Source: Candidatus Electrothrix scaldis (lineage in GTDB: Bacteria > Desulfobacterota > Desulfobulbia > Desulfobulbales > Desulfobulbaceae). Taken from it: 64,000 nt of DNA. Below are positions 43,101-51,505 of the stretch, piece by piece (position 1 is the stretch's first letter; every line of letters begins with the position of its first letter). The notes under the pieces were generated by a model, which did no database searches, was not told the DNA's origin, and saw nothing but the letters and a program-made list of their open reading frames with translations. Location: NCBI GenBank assembly GCA_033584155.1, contig CP138355.1, positions 5,025,910-5,089,909 on the forward strand, read 5' to 3'. The position numbers and the translations under genes were made by a program.

Positions 43101-43905
43101 TGCCATCCGATGTTGTTTTCGTCAAAAAACCAGCTGTTGCCAAAGAATCCAGCCCATCAGGTGTAAAACCCAAGGACTGAATATGATCCCGAGAAAACTG
43201 TTGTTTGTCGACAAGAGGACGCAGAGAGACAAGCCTTCCCCTTGTGTCAAAAAGAATATTGCTATCCGTGGATAAGCCGATACGCATCTCCTCCGGCTCT
43301 GGAGGAGTGGCCGTAAAGGCTGTACTGAAGGAACGGAGATGGAAAAAATCCAAACTGATTTTTAGCGCAACAAGCCCAAGAGGGATACTACCGTTCCTGA
43401 TCGTTCGGGTATAATAAATTTCACTCTGCTGCGTAACAGTATTCATCACGGCATACAGATCTGAATCTTCACTTATAGTATCATGAAAATAACCCGCAAA
43501 ATCGTATTGCTTACCAAGAGCATCCGGCATTGTTCCATAGACACATTGTCGTTCAAGATCAAGCAGGAACACAGCTGTAATGTTTTCAACATCAGCAACC
43601 ACTCCTAAATTTTTTTCAACAATCTGCTGCGCTACCGGCGATGGGGCAATTCCATGTATCCGCTTGCCCATCGTATTCACAACCAGAGGATTGGTAGCTA
43701 ACAGATCAGAAACCGTTGATATTTGATCAAAAATCTGTCTAATACGTTCAGCTTCCTGGGCTAAAGAGTACCGGTATGTCTTGATATCTTCCCGAACGAG
43801 CTCCAGTTGATGCATATAAAAAACAGAAGCACCTCCCAGAATAACGAGCATCACCAGACTGATCGCCATCACGATGTACAACAATATTATATTACTGTAC
43901 TTCAT
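40123..43905 (-). CDS. Hybrid histidine kinase: sensor-PAS-PAS-PAS-HisKA-HATPase-REC-HPt
   Basis: The 1260-residue protein has one TM helix about 7-28, a periplasmic sensor about 30-290 of dCache type (not assigned further), and a second TM about 302-322. Three PAS units follow (about 355-470, 478-600, 605-715). The phosphorylated His is about 738 in SHEVRTPMN, then the ATPase boxes NNSIKF, DKGIGIAPE and GTGLGLTI. A receiver domain has Asp about 1028 in ILMDVQMPIMDG and an insertion of about 25 residues before its fourth strand. The HPt domain has His about 1203 in GHKAKG. It is thus a complete phosphorelay. It is followed by a receiver gene after 6 bases, and preceded by another hybrid kinase gene of the same architecture. 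Confidence 0.92.
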   Translation of the reverse strand: MKYSNIILLYIVMAISLVMLVILGGASVFYMHQLELVREDIKTYRYSLAQEAERIRQIFDQISTVSDLLATNPLVVNTMGKRIHGIAPSPVAQQIVEKNLGVVADVENITAVFLLDLERQCVYGTMPDALGKQYDFAGYFHDTISEDSDLYAVMNTVTQQSEIYYTRTIRNGSIPLGLVALKISLDFFHLRSFSTAFTATPPEPEEMRIGLSTDSNILFDTRGRLVSLRPLVDKQQFSRDHIQSLGFTPDGLDSLATAGFLTKTTSDGSKYYVFCRPLVGDDFVLIHVVKKTWFEENYRPASLGSSGFITLLFLLLAVMLALLYMANRRHRQALLVAATLEGEAEQRIQDKEKYEAIINRNPQGFWLSDYESGIILEVNKSLCQLLDLSAEEIIGHDVNEFLAIRDLYADEECFDVSHEGRLRTGKKGLLDVLITSSCITPPGRKKKTCFSFFTDISERKKEQEQLFLFSQAVEQSTSAIVITDENADIVYTNPFFSELTGYEREELYGTNPNVLTAGESNSPVSQEIWHMVKNGGTWKGFLRNTRKDGRQYWEGQTVYPLYDRYTQEISYYLAIKNDITERLDLEKELKAQLAKLELIVEHAAIGIARVIGTEFVWASGVAAKMFGYGSREAFIAVSPSVLFDNQKLFEQTHERAVLCFESDRIFQEDHLMRRRDGSQFWCSLTAKIIDRTDPEQGAIWITKDISRQKEEEQQLQLARERAEQANQAKSDFLANMSHEVRTPMNAIVGMTKLALETSLDEQQQYYIGTVSKAAESLLGLLNDILDFSKIEAGRLQLEPAVFCLEENIGDAVRTVEFLAEEKGLRLHYNIDPKVPRFVYGDAMRVRQILVNLLNNSIKFSEKGAISVRVFLQESNNNEMLVQFQVKDKGIGIAPEKINDIFEEFVQVDSSTSRDFEGTGLGLTICYRLCKMMGGNIGVSSVLGQGSTFTFTARFKKVVGPEFSVAHAAIDQGIELQGLRILVVDDNESNRFLAKAMFQKDNHQIVEAANGLEALQILLDHHFDVILMDVQMPIMDGLTVTKIIRACEQRKYQPADEHALPQEFTEALQYRLTGGHMPVVALTAHAMKEDKQRCLEAGMDGYAVKPFKTKEIYHAFQQTGYVDGLVKNAIEKKQEDGTDMMEKKENDNALVTSVAEHLKNIYSLEPEQVEQMIQLSSRSISETLEQARQAVQDNDLALLSAAGHKAKGILLGVGLKDEAEQARKIESASKEGQEEDYQGMMSQLEADLAPLLNLTAGESRS

Positions 43906-43947
43906 CTGCTATGCTCCGCTGTTATTCCAACCATGGCCCCGCATGGG

Positions 43948-46900
43948 TTATGTCGTGGTCGTGAGCCCCTTCAGAGACTCAGCAAGTTTTTCCAGCAGAT
44001 CAAAATGTTTTGTTTCTATTCCCTGAGGCAGCTCTTTTTCAAGAGTAAATGCGCTTTCTGCAAGCTGATTCAATCCAAGATTAAGCAATCCACCTTTCAT
44101 GGCATGGGCCTGACGACCTCCTTCAGTTCCCTCGCCATTCTCCATATGCTTCCTCAGGTCAATAAGCCCTTGCGCAAGAGATTCAGCATAAGTAACAAGG
44201 ACAGTTTCAGCATCTTCTGTTTCCAGCTCAAAATGCTTCATCAGGTGTTGCAACACGTCGTCCCACAAAACAGCTACTGTTTTTTCTTCCTCTTTTTCTG
44301 GCTGGGAAGAAAGCTGGGCAGCATGCTTTTCATCAAAATTATATAATACCTTCAAAAGAGAATACTTTTTATACGGTTTACTCAGATACTCATCCATTCC
44401 TGCCTCAAGGCACTGCTTTCTGTCCTCATACATAGCATTGGCAGTTACCGCAACAATATAGACATGCCCGCCTACCAGCCGGTCATGCAACTGATCTGAA
44501 ACAGCATCCAGCTCCGGCAAATCAATGGCTACTCCTTGTTCAACCTGCCGTATATAACGGGTTGATGTCAAACCATCCATAACCGGCATCTGCATATCCA
44601 TAAAGATAAGATCAAAATGTTGGCGACTTAAATAGGAGAGGGCCTCAAGTCCATTATTAGCTACCGTAACCTTCTGGTCTTGTTTTTCAAGAATTATTAC
44701 GGCCAAACGCTGATTTGCCGGATTATCTTCGACAAGAAGAATATCAAGGCTCCGTATAGAGGAACCAATCATTTCCTGTTGTTGCTCGGTATCACGCACC
44801 GGGTGTTTTGCTTCTTCTAAGAGGAGATTGAAAGAAAAAACACTTCCAACTCCTAAGGTACTCTTCAGGTAAATTTCACTTCCCATCATCTGGAGGAGAC
44901 GATTACTTATAGCCAATCCCAGACCAGTTCCTCCAAAATCTCGGGTTATTGAGCTGTCAGCCTGAGTGAAGTTAGCAAAAATATTTTCTTGCTGGTCCTG
45001 AGAGATACCTATACCAGTATCGCTGATCGTGAAACTCGCAGAGCAATAATTGGCATGAGTGGAACGAATACTTACTTCAAGCGTCACATTCCCCTGATGG
45101 GTAAATTTAATAGCATTCCCCAGCAGGTTTAACAAAACCTGTCTGATGCGTAAAGAGTCTCCTAAAGGATAGCAGTCGTCATCCTGAATAATATCCAGAC
45201 GGAGATCAATCCCCTTCTGCTCCGCCAGTATTTTCAATGTCCCAACAACCTCCTCAGCAAGCTCCCTGGGTTTGAAAGGACGATAATCAAGTTCCAATTT
45301 TCCTGCCTCAATCTTTGAAAAATCTAAAATGTCATTTATAAGTGACAAAAGGACACTAGCCGAGCTGTTTACATTCTCAACATATCCTTTTTGTTCAGGA
45401 TATAATTCCGTATCAAGTAGGAGCTCGGTCATTCCTATGATGGAATTCATAGGCGTACGAATTTCATGGCTCATATTGGCAAGAAACTCACTCTTGGCCT
45501 TATTCGCACTGTCTGCCTGCTGCCGGGCTTTTTTCAGATCGGTTATATTTTCTTTCGTAACAATAATATGCGTTATTTCATTCTCTTCATTACGAATAGG
45601 AGAGGCAACAACATTTTCCTCATAGCGAACGCCATCTTTCTTTTTATTAACCAATTCACCTGTCCACTCTTCACCAGCCCGGACAGCTAACCACATTTTT
45701 TTATACACATCAGCTTCAGCCTGACTGGGGGCTAAGATTTCCAGGCTCTGGCCGATAATCTCATAGGCATGATACCCGGTTGTAGTGACAAAGGTTCGAT
45801 TGACGTACTCAATAATGCCATCGGTACTGGTAATAACAACCGAATTCGAGCTCTGTTCTACAGCCTGACTGAGACGTTGTATCTTCTCAAACATCTCATT
45901 TTGGCTGCTCATATCCTCAAAAAGGTACAGCTCTCTTTTACTTTCCTTATGCCTGTCACTGTCAATAGAGACCTGTCGAACCTTGCTCCAGAAAGGCTGC
46001 TGTTCCTTCATACCCGGTTCAGTCTTTTTTACCATAGAGAACATCCGGCCACTACCGTCCCAACATTCCGCTTCTTTTCCGGCAAAAATCGCTGTTCGAA
46101 AATCAGACCAAGGCATTTCCACTATCTCGTCAAAAGAATAGCCGAACATACTCTCAAAGGTTGTATTCACCCGAATGACACGTTCGTCCTGGACCAGGAT
46201 AAGTCCAAGCATAGTATTATCGAGAATCACCTTTAATTCCGCCAATGCAGAATGGAGACGCTCGTCCATCCGCCGGGCAGCAGTGATATCCTGAGCCATT
46301 AACATGAGCCCGCTGGCGATCTCCCTGCCTTGCTCACTCTTTGCTTTGATAGGAGAAAGATAGACTTCAATAATACGCTGATCCTTTCTTTCTCCCCCCC
46401 CCTCGATTGTCAGCTCACCTGTTGTATCATAGGGAAAATTCGACGTCCCAACAGTAAAGGTATGAGAGCCTTTGCGCAGAGCGTTATCAATGAGACTATT
46501 AAACTGATCCTCACGATTTTTTATTTGGGGATGAAACTCCGTGACCTTTTGGCCAATAACCTCCTCAGCCTTAAACCCAAAGAGTTTTTCCGCAACCGGA
46601 TTAAAATAGGTCACTACCAGATTCATATCCGTGGCCACGATGCCCATCACCTGGGAAGAGCGCAAGAGATTATCTATAAAAACATTCCGTTGTCGAAGCT
46701 CAGTCGTCTTCGCCTCAACGATATCCCACAACTCTTCATCTTTGCGCTGAATCAAATTCAGCATATTATTGAATTGATTGATCAGCGGAGTAAACTCATT
46801 CGTGACATTAGACTCAATCCTGTTGCTTAAATCGCCCTCACTGATTTTATGCACGAGCTGCTTCAATTCTTTTATAGGATTAAGAACCGAGCCCGTGATA

Positions 46901-47886
46901 AAGAAAATCAGCATAATGGAACAACAGAGCCCTACAAAAAGGATAATAATAAAATGTTGACCAAATTCCTTTTTGGTGGCCAGAACAAGCCTGGAGGGAT
47001 GAGAAAAAACGATAAAATTACTGGTGCTATTTTCCATCCCAGGAATATATTTGATCTTCACATACATCTTCTCTTTAAAAAAAGAGCTTTCATGGATGAG
47101 CTCAATTGCCCCGGGAAGTAATATAGATGATTTTAAATAAGGATATGTATCCCCTGCCTGATGAAGATATTGCGGCGAAAGAGTGGTTGCAATAACAGTA
47201 TTCTCACTCACCAGGGTTATATCCATATGGGAATATATTGGAAAGCGGAGCAAAAACGAACTATCCATAAGGTCGCAGCTCACCACGAAAAAACCCTGAG
47301 AAGAAGAGAGCGAGCGGAGAGGAACAGCGGCAACCATATAAAAACGTTTTTTCTCCATCTGTTCAGTACCTGGGCCAGAGGCAACCTGCACGATAGTACT
47401 GAACGATTGTCCCGTAGCCATTTGCCCCTGAACAGTCTGATGCCGGGACAGAAGTGCTGCAAGGGCCAGATCCTTAGCAGACGAGGTAATAACCGGACCA
47501 TTGGGACGGGCAAGAAAAAGCGCATCAACATTTTTCTTCCCTACCAGCGAACGAAATAACTCATCCAAAGGTTGTTGCCCATCCCTATCCTGCATCTGGC
47601 GGAGAGCCAGTTCATCTGCTACACCTTGAGAGATAGAAGAAAGCTGGCGTTTAAACAGCTCAAAACATGTATTTGCTACACTCTCAGTATTAAAAAACTC
47701 TGTTGTAACGTCCCTTTCTATTTTCTGACCAGTCACATAATAACTTATCAGGATACTGGTTCCGCTGATTAACGTAACCAGAACCAACACGGTAAGCATC
47801 ATGCTGAAACGGAGCCGTCTGTAAAAGGGAACGCTTTCGCTTTGCATAGGTATGATGGGTCCGTAATAGAGAAGCAATAGGGACAA
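43948..47886 (-). CDS. Hybrid histidine kinase: sensor-HAMP-PAS-PAS-PAS-HisKA-HATPase-REC-HPt
   Basis: The frame runs from a TTG at 47886; an ATG at 47847 (MQSESVPFY) gives 1299 residues and is the likelier start because only its following TM helix has signal-anchor form. A periplasmic sensor follows (about 45-320 from 47847), a second TM (FIIILFVGLCCSIMLIFFIT), a HAMP domain (NPIKELKQLVHKISEGD), and three PAS units. The His in SHEIRTPMN is about residue 794, the ATPase boxes include NAIKFTH, DTGIGIS and GTGLGLAI, the receiver Asp about 1084 in IFMDMQMPVMDG, and the HPt His about 1248 in AHAMKGG. The receiver has an insertion of about 26 residues at the same position as the neighbouring kinase. 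Paralogue of the 40-43.9 kb gene. Confidence 0.92.
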   Translation of the reverse strand: MSLLLLYYGPIIPMQSESVPFYRRLRFSMMLTVLVLVTLISGTSILISYYVTGQKIERDVTTEFFNTESVANTCFELFKRQLSSISQGVADELALRQMQDRDGQQPLDELFRSLVGKKNVDALFLARPNGPVITSSAKDLALAALLSRHQTVQGQMATGQSFSTIVQVASGPGTEQMEKKRFYMVAAVPLRSLSSSQGFFVVSCDLMDSSFLLRFPIYSHMDITLVSENTVIATTLSPQYLHQAGDTYPYLKSSILLPGAIELIHESSFFKEKMYVKIKYIPGMENSTSNFIVFSHPSRLVLATKKEFGQHFIIILFVGLCCSIMLIFFITGSVLNPIKELKQLVHKISEGDLSNRIESNVTNEFTPLINQFNNMLNLIQRKDEELWDIVEAKTTELRQRNVFIDNLLRSSQVMGIVATDMNLVVTYFNPVAEKLFGFKAEEVIGQKVTEFHPQIKNREDQFNSLIDNALRKGSHTFTVGTSNFPYDTTGELTIEGGGERKDQRIIEVYLSPIKAKSEQGREIASGLMLMAQDITAARRMDERLHSALAELKVILDNTMLGLILVQDERVIRVNTTFESMFGYSFDEIVEMPWSDFRTAIFAGKEAECWDGSGRMFSMVKKTEPGMKEQQPFWSKVRQVSIDSDRHKESKRELYLFEDMSSQNEMFEKIQRLSQAVEQSSNSVVITSTDGIIEYVNRTFVTTTGYHAYEIIGQSLEILAPSQAEADVYKKMWLAVRAGEEWTGELVNKKKDGVRYEENVVASPIRNEENEITHIIVTKENITDLKKARQQADSANKAKSEFLANMSHEIRTPMNSIIGMTELLLDTELYPEQKGYVENVNSSASVLLSLINDILDFSKIEAGKLELDYRPFKPRELAEEVVGTLKILAEQKGIDLRLDIIQDDDCYPLGDSLRIRQVLLNLLGNAIKFTHQGNVTLEVSIRSTHANYCSASFTISDTGIGISQDQQENIFANFTQADSSITRDFGGTGLGLAISNRLLQMMGSEIYLKSTLGVGSVFSFNLLLEEAKHPVRDTEQQQEMIGSSIRSLDILLVEDNPANQRLAVIILEKQDQKVTVANNGLEALSYLSRQHFDLIFMDMQMPVMDGLTSTRYIRQVEQGVAIDLPELDAVSDQLHDRLVGGHVYIVAVTANAMYEDRKQCLEAGMDEYLSKPYKKYSLLKVLYNFDEKHAAQLSSQPEKEEEKTVAVLWDDVLQHLMKHFELETEDAETVLVTYAESLAQGLIDLRKHMENGEGTEGGRQAHAMKGGLLNLGLNQLAESAFTLEKELPQGIETKHFDLLEKLAESLKGLTTTT

Positions 47887-48058
47887 CTCTCCTGATCCGC
47901 CTCAACTCCGAACAGGTCCAGGAATGGACAGGACAAGAGAGATCAAAAGCTGTCTACAACAATGGTGCAGAAACTCAAACCAGGGACAGCCACCAACGCA
48001 TCAGGAAAACTGTCCCACATTCTCTGAAAAAGAGCTTTTCAGACGGTCACGAAAGGGG

Positions 48059-48466
48059 TTAACTTATCCCTGCTGCGTTCATCTCCGCAGTATATTTCTG
48101 ATCGACAACAAAGATATGATCAATCAACCAGTCAATAACCGTTTTTGAGACCTTAACAACGACGAACTGGGCACGGCCTTTTTCTATTTCAACTAAAGCT
48201 CCATTCAATTTCTCAGTAAAAATAGAATGAGCCCTCTTATGAGAAGAGATACCGGAGTAGGCAATTCTTTCCATTGCCTTTTCTTCTTCATCAAGATGAT
48301 ATTTCGTATAATCAATCAACTCCCTAAGCGTAGGCTCAATAACTTCCGCCCCTTTACCACTTTTCATCATTTCATGTAGCTGATTGGCGATATCGAAAAG
48401 CTTTTTATGATGATTGTCAAACCGTGAAACCCCTACGCTGTATTCATTTTTCCAAGTATAAAGCAT
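48059..48466 (-). CDS. Bacteriohemerythrin
   Basis: The 135-residue protein has the four-helix hemerythrin diiron motif set: HH in DNHHKKLF, HLDEEE, HKRAH, and the C-terminal HIFVVD. These supply the five His and two carboxylates of the oxygen-binding diiron site. Such proteins bind oxygen reversibly and are used by low-oxygen bacteria as oxygen sensors, stores or scavengers. No signal peptide and no fused signalling domain are present, so it is a free cytoplasmic protein. It is the first gene before the hybrid kinase cluster on the same strand, with 173 bases to the next start, which suggests that oxygen may be an input to that cluster. Confidence 0.93.
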   Translation of the reverse strand: MLYTWKNEYSVGVSRFDNHHKKLFDIANQLHEMMKSGKGAEVIEPTLRELIDYTKYHLDEEEKAMERIAYSGISSHKRAHSIFTEKLNGALVEIEKGRAQFVVVKVSKTVIDWLIDHIFVVDQKYTAEMNAAGIS

Positions 48467-49000
48467 CTTTTTCTCCGTGAGATATGGTTATAACATAAAG
48501 AATGTAATCTACATTCCACTCCAGCTTTTTTTTACCAACGAAGACTACGCATCCCTTTATCCCCCCAACTCTCCTCTAAAAAAAGAATAAAGGCAAAACA
48601 TATATCCAATTCTACACAGAGGTATAGAAAAACACAACTTAATATTAACGAGTTGCACGATTCACTCTCAACCTACAAACAAGGGGATAACGCAAACATA
48701 AAAAAATGAACATTTAAAAATCACCTTGTAACATATCGTTGCGATGAGCATATCATGTTCCTCTCACCTGTTCAAGAATGGAGTGAAGCAAATTCGATAA
48801 TGGGAATCTATTTCATAAATCAAATAGAAGTTCCGCTCCTTACTTACTGCCCATCAACTCATTATTCTCTAACAAAGATTTTGGTTGAAAAAGGAAGAAA
48901 AATTCGTGATATTAATTTCCTGGTTACGTCAGATACAGTGTCAAAACTCACATCTGCAACAGAGTCACTTTCTATAGAATATTTATCTCAGGAGTTCTTC
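48467..49000. other. Divergent gap before the rhodanese-MBL gene
   Basis: An open frame from 48755 runs into the rhodanese gene but has no ribosome site and AT-rich codons. It is interpreted as a stop-free upstream stretch, not coding. A CAGGAG site 6 bases before the ATG at 49001 sets the real start. The 48520-48700 part is A-rich (AAAAAAAGAATAAAGGCAAA) with no clear promoter found. Confidence 0.4.
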
Positions 49001-50176
49001 ATGGCAATTAGCAGCTATCAAGCAATCGATCTTTTTCGCTGGCTTATGGATAAGGAAGATATTGTTGTTCTTGATGTACGTAACGAAAAAGACTTTTCCC
49101 GTTCCCATATAGAATCCCCCTATCCCTTTGAGCTCCATAACATTTCTTATTACGATTTCATGGAGGGTGAGCAGGAAGCAATCGCCCGGGTTCCGGTCAA
49201 TCGCCGCATCCGCATTGTCTGCGCCAAAGAAGGCTCTGCAAAATATGTCGCAGAAATTCTGGACAACAACGGATTTGCCGATGTGGGATATTTATCAGGA
49301 GGCTTTAAAAGCTGGGGCAACATGCTGGTCCCGAAATTGGTCGCTGATGAAGAAGGATATCAACTCTATCAGTTTATCCGCCCAGCCAAGGCCTCATGTT
49401 CCTATGGCCTCCTCTACAACAAAGAAATGATGGTGTTCGACCCTTCGCGGAATATAGATTTCTACCTTGATTTTGCCGCAGAAAAGGGATGTACTCTTAC
49501 TAAGACTTTTGAAACCCATCTTCAGGCAGATTATATCTCGGGCTCCAGGGCCATTGCTGAAAAAACCGGAGCAACATTTTACGCGAATGAGGGAGACTTT
49601 GGCGGCTCAAACAACCCCTACACGCCGGTTAACGACGGAGAGAGCCACTGTTTTACAGACAGTGACAGCGGACCGAAGGTGAAGGTGCTGTTTACCCCCG
49701 GTCATACGCCAGGCTCAACCTCCTACATCATTAATGAGAAATATATGATCTCCGGCGACACGGTTTTTATCTCCTCCGTAGGACGACCTGATCTTGGCGG
49801 CCAGGCCGAATCCTGGGCAACTATGCTCTACACAACGATAAGCATGATACAGCAGCTTGATAAAAATCTGGCCATCCTTCCGGGTCATTATATGAACTGG
49901 GAAGAGGCAAATGATGCACTGATATTTACAACCTCTCTCGGGGATGCCATCGAGCGCAATAAAGCGATCTACTCGATTGCCAGTGAGAAGGAATTCATCC
50001 AGTTCATCAAAGAAAATATGCGTCCCCAACCGGAGGAGTACGCTGTCATAAGGCTCGTAAACGCCAACAAGGAAGAGGTAGACAGTGATCGGGCTGAAGT
50101 ACTTGATATCGGCAAAAACGAATGTGCCGCAACCGCTTATGCCAAGGCGCAGGCTGAAAAAAAGGCGGCATCCTAA
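49001..50176 (+). CDS. Rhodanese-MBL fusion, persulfide-dioxygenase-like with altered metal motif
   Basis: From the ATG at 49001 the product is 391 residues. Residues about 1-115 resemble a rhodanese (VVLDVRNEKDFSRSHIESPY, YLSGGFKSWG); the usual active-site Cys loop reads IVCAKEGSAKYVA, so a Cys is present. A metallo-beta-lactamase domain follows. In ETHE1-type persulfide dioxygenases the motif is THxHADH; here it is THLQADY, losing two histidines that do not bind the iron. The three iron ligands known for ETHE1 (first His, then His in FTPGHTPGS and Asp in SGDTVFI) are kept. This suggests a sulfur-oxidising or persulfide-detoxifying enzyme with a changed second shell. Order rhodanese-then-MBL reverses the commonest fusion. 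Confidence 0.78.
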   Translation: MAISSYQAIDLFRWLMDKEDIVVLDVRNEKDFSRSHIESPYPFELHNISYYDFMEGEQEAIARVPVNRRIRIVCAKEGSAKYVAEILDNNGFADVGYLSGGFKSWGNMLVPKLVADEEGYQLYQFIRPAKASCSYGLLYNKEMMVFDPSRNIDFYLDFAAEKGCTLTKTFETHLQADYISGSRAIAEKTGATFYANEGDFGGSNNPYTPVNDGESHCFTDSDSGPKVKVLFTPGHTPGSTSYIINEKYMISGDTVFISSVGRPDLGGQAESWATMLYTTISMIQQLDKNLAILPGHYMNWEEANDALIFTTSLGDAIERNKAIYSIASEKEFIQFIKENMRPQPEEYAVIRLVNANKEEVDSDRAEVLDIGKNECAATAYAKAQAEKKAAS

Positions 50177-50220
50177 ACTGAAAACCCCCTCATGTGCGTC
50201 AACCAGGAACAACAAAGATC

Positions 50221-51075
50221 ATGCGTATGCTAATAGACTCTCTCACTCGTTATATTCTCCTGCTCCTTTGCGCTTCAGCAGGCATAACCGGTATCACCTG
50301 GATGGCGCCCTTCCCGCCCTCCGCCGTTGCCAGCTCATGGAGTCAGCTGACAGAGGAAGTACCTCCGCCAACAACGCCAAAGGCTGACCAGCTTATGAGC
50401 CAAGCGGAACCCAGAGTGAGAAAAGAGCTTGCCCGTAAAGGGATGCGGTTGGGGCAGCCCGTTTTCATGCGCATCTTCAAGCTCTCAAAGCAGCTTGAGG
50501 TTTGGGTTTACAGCAGGGGGGAATTCAGACTCTTTAAAAACTATCCTATATGTAATTATTCAGGATATGTCGGTCCAAAACAGGCAGAGGGAGACTGGCA
50601 AAGCCCAGAGGGTTTTTATACGGTCTCTGCGGCCCAGATGAATCCGAGGAGTAGATTTCATCTCTCTTTTAACATCGGCTACCCTAATCGGTACGATTCA
50701 GAGCAAAAATGCACAGGCAGTGCCATCATGGTGCATGGTAATTGTGTTTCGCAGGGCTGCTTTGCAATGGGCAATGACCAGATCGAGGAAATCTACCTCC
50801 TTGCTTACCAGGCCTTTCTCAACGGACAGGAAGAGTTCAGCATTCACATTTTTCCCTTTCGCATGACCCGAAAAAATATGGTCAAATTTCGCTACTCACC
50901 CTGGTACGACTTCTGGGCCAACCTTGCGGCAGGGTATAACGCCTTTGAGCAGACACGTCAGGTCCCCACAATCTCCACCTCTGGAGGACGGTATGTCTTT
51001 GAAGACGAAAAAGATCAGTGGATACGAAAACGTTGGGTTTTAATCCAGAAGCCAGACGACCCGCAAGAAAGATAA
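50221..51075 (+). CDS. L,D-transpeptidase-type YkuD protein (YafK/DpaA group)
   Basis: From the ATG at 50221 (AGGAACA upstream) the product is 284 residues: an N-terminal hydrophobic segment (YILLLLCASAGITGITWM) as signal or anchor, then a YkuD domain with KLSKQLEVWVYSRGEFRLFK and SPEGFYTVSAAQMNP. The catalytic motif is IMVHGNCVSQGCFAMGN, which contains HG-x3-S-x-GC with the nucleophilic Cys. The DWQSPEGFY and FHLSFNIGYPN blocks resemble the E. coli YafK (DpaA) group, which detaches Braun's lipoprotein from peptidoglycan, rather than the cross-linking enzymes. It acts in the periplasm. It is convergent with a cell-wall hydrolase-like gene, sharing a hairpin between them. Confidence 0.88.
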   Translation: MRMLIDSLTRYILLLLCASAGITGITWMAPFPPSAVASSWSQLTEEVPPPTTPKADQLMSQAEPRVRKELARKGMRLGQPVFMRIFKLSKQLEVWVYSRGEFRLFKNYPICNYSGYVGPKQAEGDWQSPEGFYTVSAAQMNPRSRFHLSFNIGYPNRYDSEQKCTGSAIMVHGNCVSQGCFAMGNDQIEEIYLLAYQAFLNGQEEFSIHIFPFRMTRKNMVKFRYSPWYDFWANLAAGYNAFEQTRQVPTISTSGGRYVFEDEKDQWIRKRWVLIQKPDDPQER

Positions 51076-51079
51076 AAAA

Positions 51080-51111
51080 AAAGCTGTTCCGACGATCATC
51101 AGAACAGCTTT
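51080..51111 (-). terminator. Intrinsic terminator of the cell-wall hydrolase gene
   Basis: AAAGCTGTTC pairs with GAACAGCTTT (10 bp) around a 12-base loop. On the minus strand the stem is followed by a run of T (from 51079 down). It can stop both convergent transcripts, but the T run favours the minus-strand gene. Confidence 0.85.
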
Positions 51112-51136
51112 ACAAAGAACTTCAATCCAGCCCGCT

Positions 51137-51505
51137 TTAATTATTTCTATAAAAAATATGCTCACCATACTGGGCTACATAGGTTTTTTCTCCGGCCCAT
51201 TTCGGATGCACATCCTCACGGTGGTAAAAAGTCGCACCGTCCGTAAAATCATCTGTTGTCATAGCCTTCATGGCCGTCTGAAGACAATCGACAAAGGCAC
51301 CTGTCTCCTTTGGCATATATGACTTTTGCAGAAAGGTCCAACTGAACTGGCGCGGTGCTGTAACAGCCTGCTCGACGGTCTGATTATTTTGATTTGCCCT
51401 GTTTAAGGTAACGTGAGCAACGGCAAGCTGGCCGATTTGCGGTTCGCTACGGGCTTCGTGATAAACGTTAAGAGTGAGCCAAAGTAATCCCTCAAGAAAA
51501 CTCAT
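51137..51505 (-). CDS. Cell wall hydrolase, SleB/Hydrolase_2 type, without signal peptide
   Basis: The 122-residue product is the minimal Hydrolase_2 domain. The motif LNVYHEARSEP holds the probable catalytic Glu (about residue 18), followed by GQLAVAHVTLNRAN, QFSWTF, and late GATFYHREDVHPKWA with YVAQYGEHIFYRN. This domain cleaves peptidoglycan in SleB and in phage endolysins. No signal peptide is seen, so export would need another route, as for endolysins. Its ATG is followed by MSFLEGLLW; an alternative longer N-terminus is not seen. A terminator lies just after its stop. Confidence 0.8.
   Translation of the reverse strand: MSFLEGLLWLTLNVYHEARSEPQIGQLAVAHVTLNRANQNNQTVEQAVTAPRQFSWTFLQKSYMPKETGAFVDCLQTAMKAMTTDDFTDGATFYHREDVHPKWAGEKTYVAQYGEHIFYRNN

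Noticed and set aside
48755..49000. N-terminal extension of the rhodanese-MBL protein
   Set aside because: It lacks a ribosome site and family similarity, while the ATG at 49001 has CAGGAG at proper distance.
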